Shown: in pieces, positions 44,468 through 45,528 of the stretch | Layout of the letters: each line of letters opens with the position of its first letter | Numbering within the stretch: the stretch's first letter is position 1 | NCBI RefSeq assembly: GCF_003149675.1 | Contig: NZ_LWMS01000003.1 | Span: 1-45,528, forward strand | Length of the DNA stretch: 45,528 nt | DNA from: Methanosphaera cuniculi | GTDB lineage: Archaea; Methanobacteriota; Methanobacteria; Methanobacteriales; Methanobacteriaceae | Direction: 5' to 3' | Position numbers and translations under genes: made by a program | Notes under the pieces: model-generated | The model's database searches: none | What the model was told of the DNA's origin: nothing | What the model saw: the letters and a program-made list of their open reading frames with translations, nothing else

Positions 44468-45340
44468 TCACTGTATATCTTCAAGTATTCGTTCTATTGG
44501 TATAACAAGTAAGTCTCTTGCTCCAACTTTTCGTAGTTTATTTATTGTCTTAAAAACTTCTTTTTCTGATATTACTGAATGTACTGCAACAACATTTGGA
44601 TTTCCATATACTTCTGATACTGTAGGTCCACTCATACCTGGCATTGCATCTTTTACATCTTCAAGATCATTTTTATTTACATTTGCCATTATTAGTTTTT
44701 TACCATCAGCATGTAGTACTCCAATTATTCCTGTTTCTATTTCTTCAATTTTTTCATATTTTTCTTTCATACTGTCTTTATTTGCAATTAATCGTACACT
44801 ACTTGATATGATTGTATCAATTTCTCGTAGATGATTCATTTTTAGTGTTGTTCCTGTACTTGTAAGATCTGATATTACATCAGCAACGCCAATTAGTGGT
44901 GCTACTTCTGTAGCTCCGCTTAGTGATAGAATTTTTGCATCAATATCATTATCTTTGAGGTATTTTCTAGTTATTGTTGGAAATTCTGTTGCTATTGTTT
45001 TTATTTCTTTTAGATCTTCTTTTGTTTTTATTGGTGAATCTTCTGGTGCTGCTATTACAAGGCGTGTTGTTCCAAAGTTTAGATCTTCTAGTATTTCTAC
45101 ATCTACATCTTTTTCAAGTACTAGATCATACCCTGTTATTCCCATGTCTGCTGCTCCATCTGCCACATATTCTGGTATGTCTGCAGCTCGTGTGAACATT
45201 ACACTTATTTCTGGGTCAAATGTGTTTGAAAATAGTTTTCGATTAGAGTTGTCTGTTAGTCCTATTCCTGCTTTTTCAAGTAATTCTACTGCAGGTCCAC
45301 TTATACGTCCTTTTGAAGGAAGAGCTATTCTTATGTTCAT
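44468..45340 (-). CDS. hisG: ATP phosphoribosyltransferase, long form
   Basis: Catalyses the first, feedback-regulated step of histidine synthesis (ATP + PRPP). It is 290 aa from the preferred start. The N-terminal catalytic domain shows IRIALPSKGRISGPAVELLE, AADMGITGYDLVLE and the PRPP-binding GATEVAPLIGVADVISDLTSTGTTL. The C-terminal ACT-like HisG_C domain (residues about 215-290, ending in VGARDLLVIPIERIL) marks the long, histidine-inhibited, HisZ-independent form. The frame is open up to 45373, but ATG 45340 has GAGGAGGAAA 10 bases before it and begins with the family's usual MNIRIALPSKGR. No other his gene is nearby. Confidence 0.94.
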   Translation of the reverse strand: MNIRIALPSKGRISGPAVELLEKAGIGLTDNSNRKLFSNTFDPEISVMFTRAADIPEYVADGAADMGITGYDLVLEKDVDVEILEDLNFGTTRLVIAAPEDSPIKTKEDLKEIKTIATEFPTITRKYLKDNDIDAKILSLSGATEVAPLIGVADVISDLTSTGTTLKMNHLREIDTIISSSVRLIANKDSMKEKYEKIEEIETGIIGVLHADGKKLIMANVNKNDLEDVKDAMPGMSGPTVSEVYGNPNVVAVHSVISEKEVFKTINKLRKVGARDLLVIPIERILEDIQ

Positions 45341-45528
45341 TCTTTTGGTTTCCTCCTCATCTTTTCTTTTCATGGCTATTATTATTAATGAAAGTAATTT
45401 AATTATTTTTAAGTAAAAATGTTTAGTTCTTTTCTTTTTTTGTAAATTTTTTTTGTAAACTAAAATATTATGATTTATAAAAAATATATTTTATTAATTT
45501 TTTATATTAGATTATAATTATAATATAT
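45341..45528. other. Upstream region of hisG to window end
   Basis: A/T-rich leader with the ribosome site (complement of 45351-45358) and T/A runs. A minus-strand TATA-like element may lie within 45470-45500, but no single box stands out. Confidence 0.35.

Noticed and set aside
1-45528. CRISPR arrays, tRNA or rRNA genes, intact insertion sequences, prophage
   Set aside because: No regularly spaced repeats and no G/C-rich tRNA-like cloverleaf stood out in the A/T-rich spacers; no intact transposase or phage gene was read.

Overview
The window is very AT-rich archaeal chromosome. It carries methanol:coenzyme M methyltransferase genes (two mtaB-mtaC pairs, two mtaA-type genes, a RamA-like activator), a CoM/CoB-type fumarate reductase subunit, an Alba chromatin protein, Asn/Thr-rich adhesin-like surface proteins, and archaeal TATA-like promoters with strong GGAGG/GGTGA ribosome sites. 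Together these point to a gut methanogen of the genus Methanosphaera (Methanobacteriales). The genus is an inference from gene content; no database search was run.

Layout. (i) 1-3204: the 5' part of a secreted beta-helix adhesin-like gene on the minus strand, running off the window, then a 616-bp spacer holding a 13-base poly-C tract, then a plus-strand DUF1616 membrane protein. (ii) 3479-13941: a minus-strand surface polysaccharide block. In transcription order it is a CgeB-type fused glycosyltransferase, a Wzm/Wzt-like ABC-2 exporter, two GT2 transferases, a WcaJ/WbaP-type polyprenyl-phosphate sugar transferase, a GT-C-like membrane transferase and UDP-glucose dehydrogenase. A DUF4012 protein is divergent at 14181. 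(iii) 15070-25966: housekeeping and accessory genes: SAH/5'-deoxyadenosine deaminase, LeuA, Alba, a PadR-ABC ATPase-ABC permease-PQQ propeller operon, a DUF362 ferredoxin-like protein, a MoxR AAA ATPase and a HAD protein. (iv) 26100-39790: the methanol island. It has a RamA-like reductive activase, mtaB1-mtaC1, mtaB2-mtaC2, an unrecognised acidic 200-aa protein divergent from mtaB2, mtaA1, a divergent mtaA2, and two Msr-type (winged helix + DUF1724/FilR1) regulators. (v) 40210-45340: gatA, tfrA, a fumarylacetoacetate hydrolase family gene and hisG.

How it works together. MtaB takes the methyl group from methanol to the corrinoid of MtaC, MtaA passes it to coenzyme M, and the RamA-like protein would re-reduce oxidised Co(II) corrinoid. 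The two neighbouring Msr-like regulators are the obvious candidates for controlling these genes. The spacers between them carry shared motifs: TATACCCACATA at the same distance before both mtaB genes, ATGAT/ATCAT dyads between the two mtaA genes, and a 13-bp inverted repeat between mtaB2 and the unknown gene.

Most noteworthy: the poly-C tract next to an adhesin promoter (candidate phase-variation switch), the unknown 200-aa protein inside the methanol island, the mta operator-like motifs, a bacterial-style hairpin terminator with a C(UUCG)G loop after mtaC2, and a recurring CTCCC-T7 element at gene 3' ends. No tRNA, rRNA, CRISPR array or intact transposon was seen.
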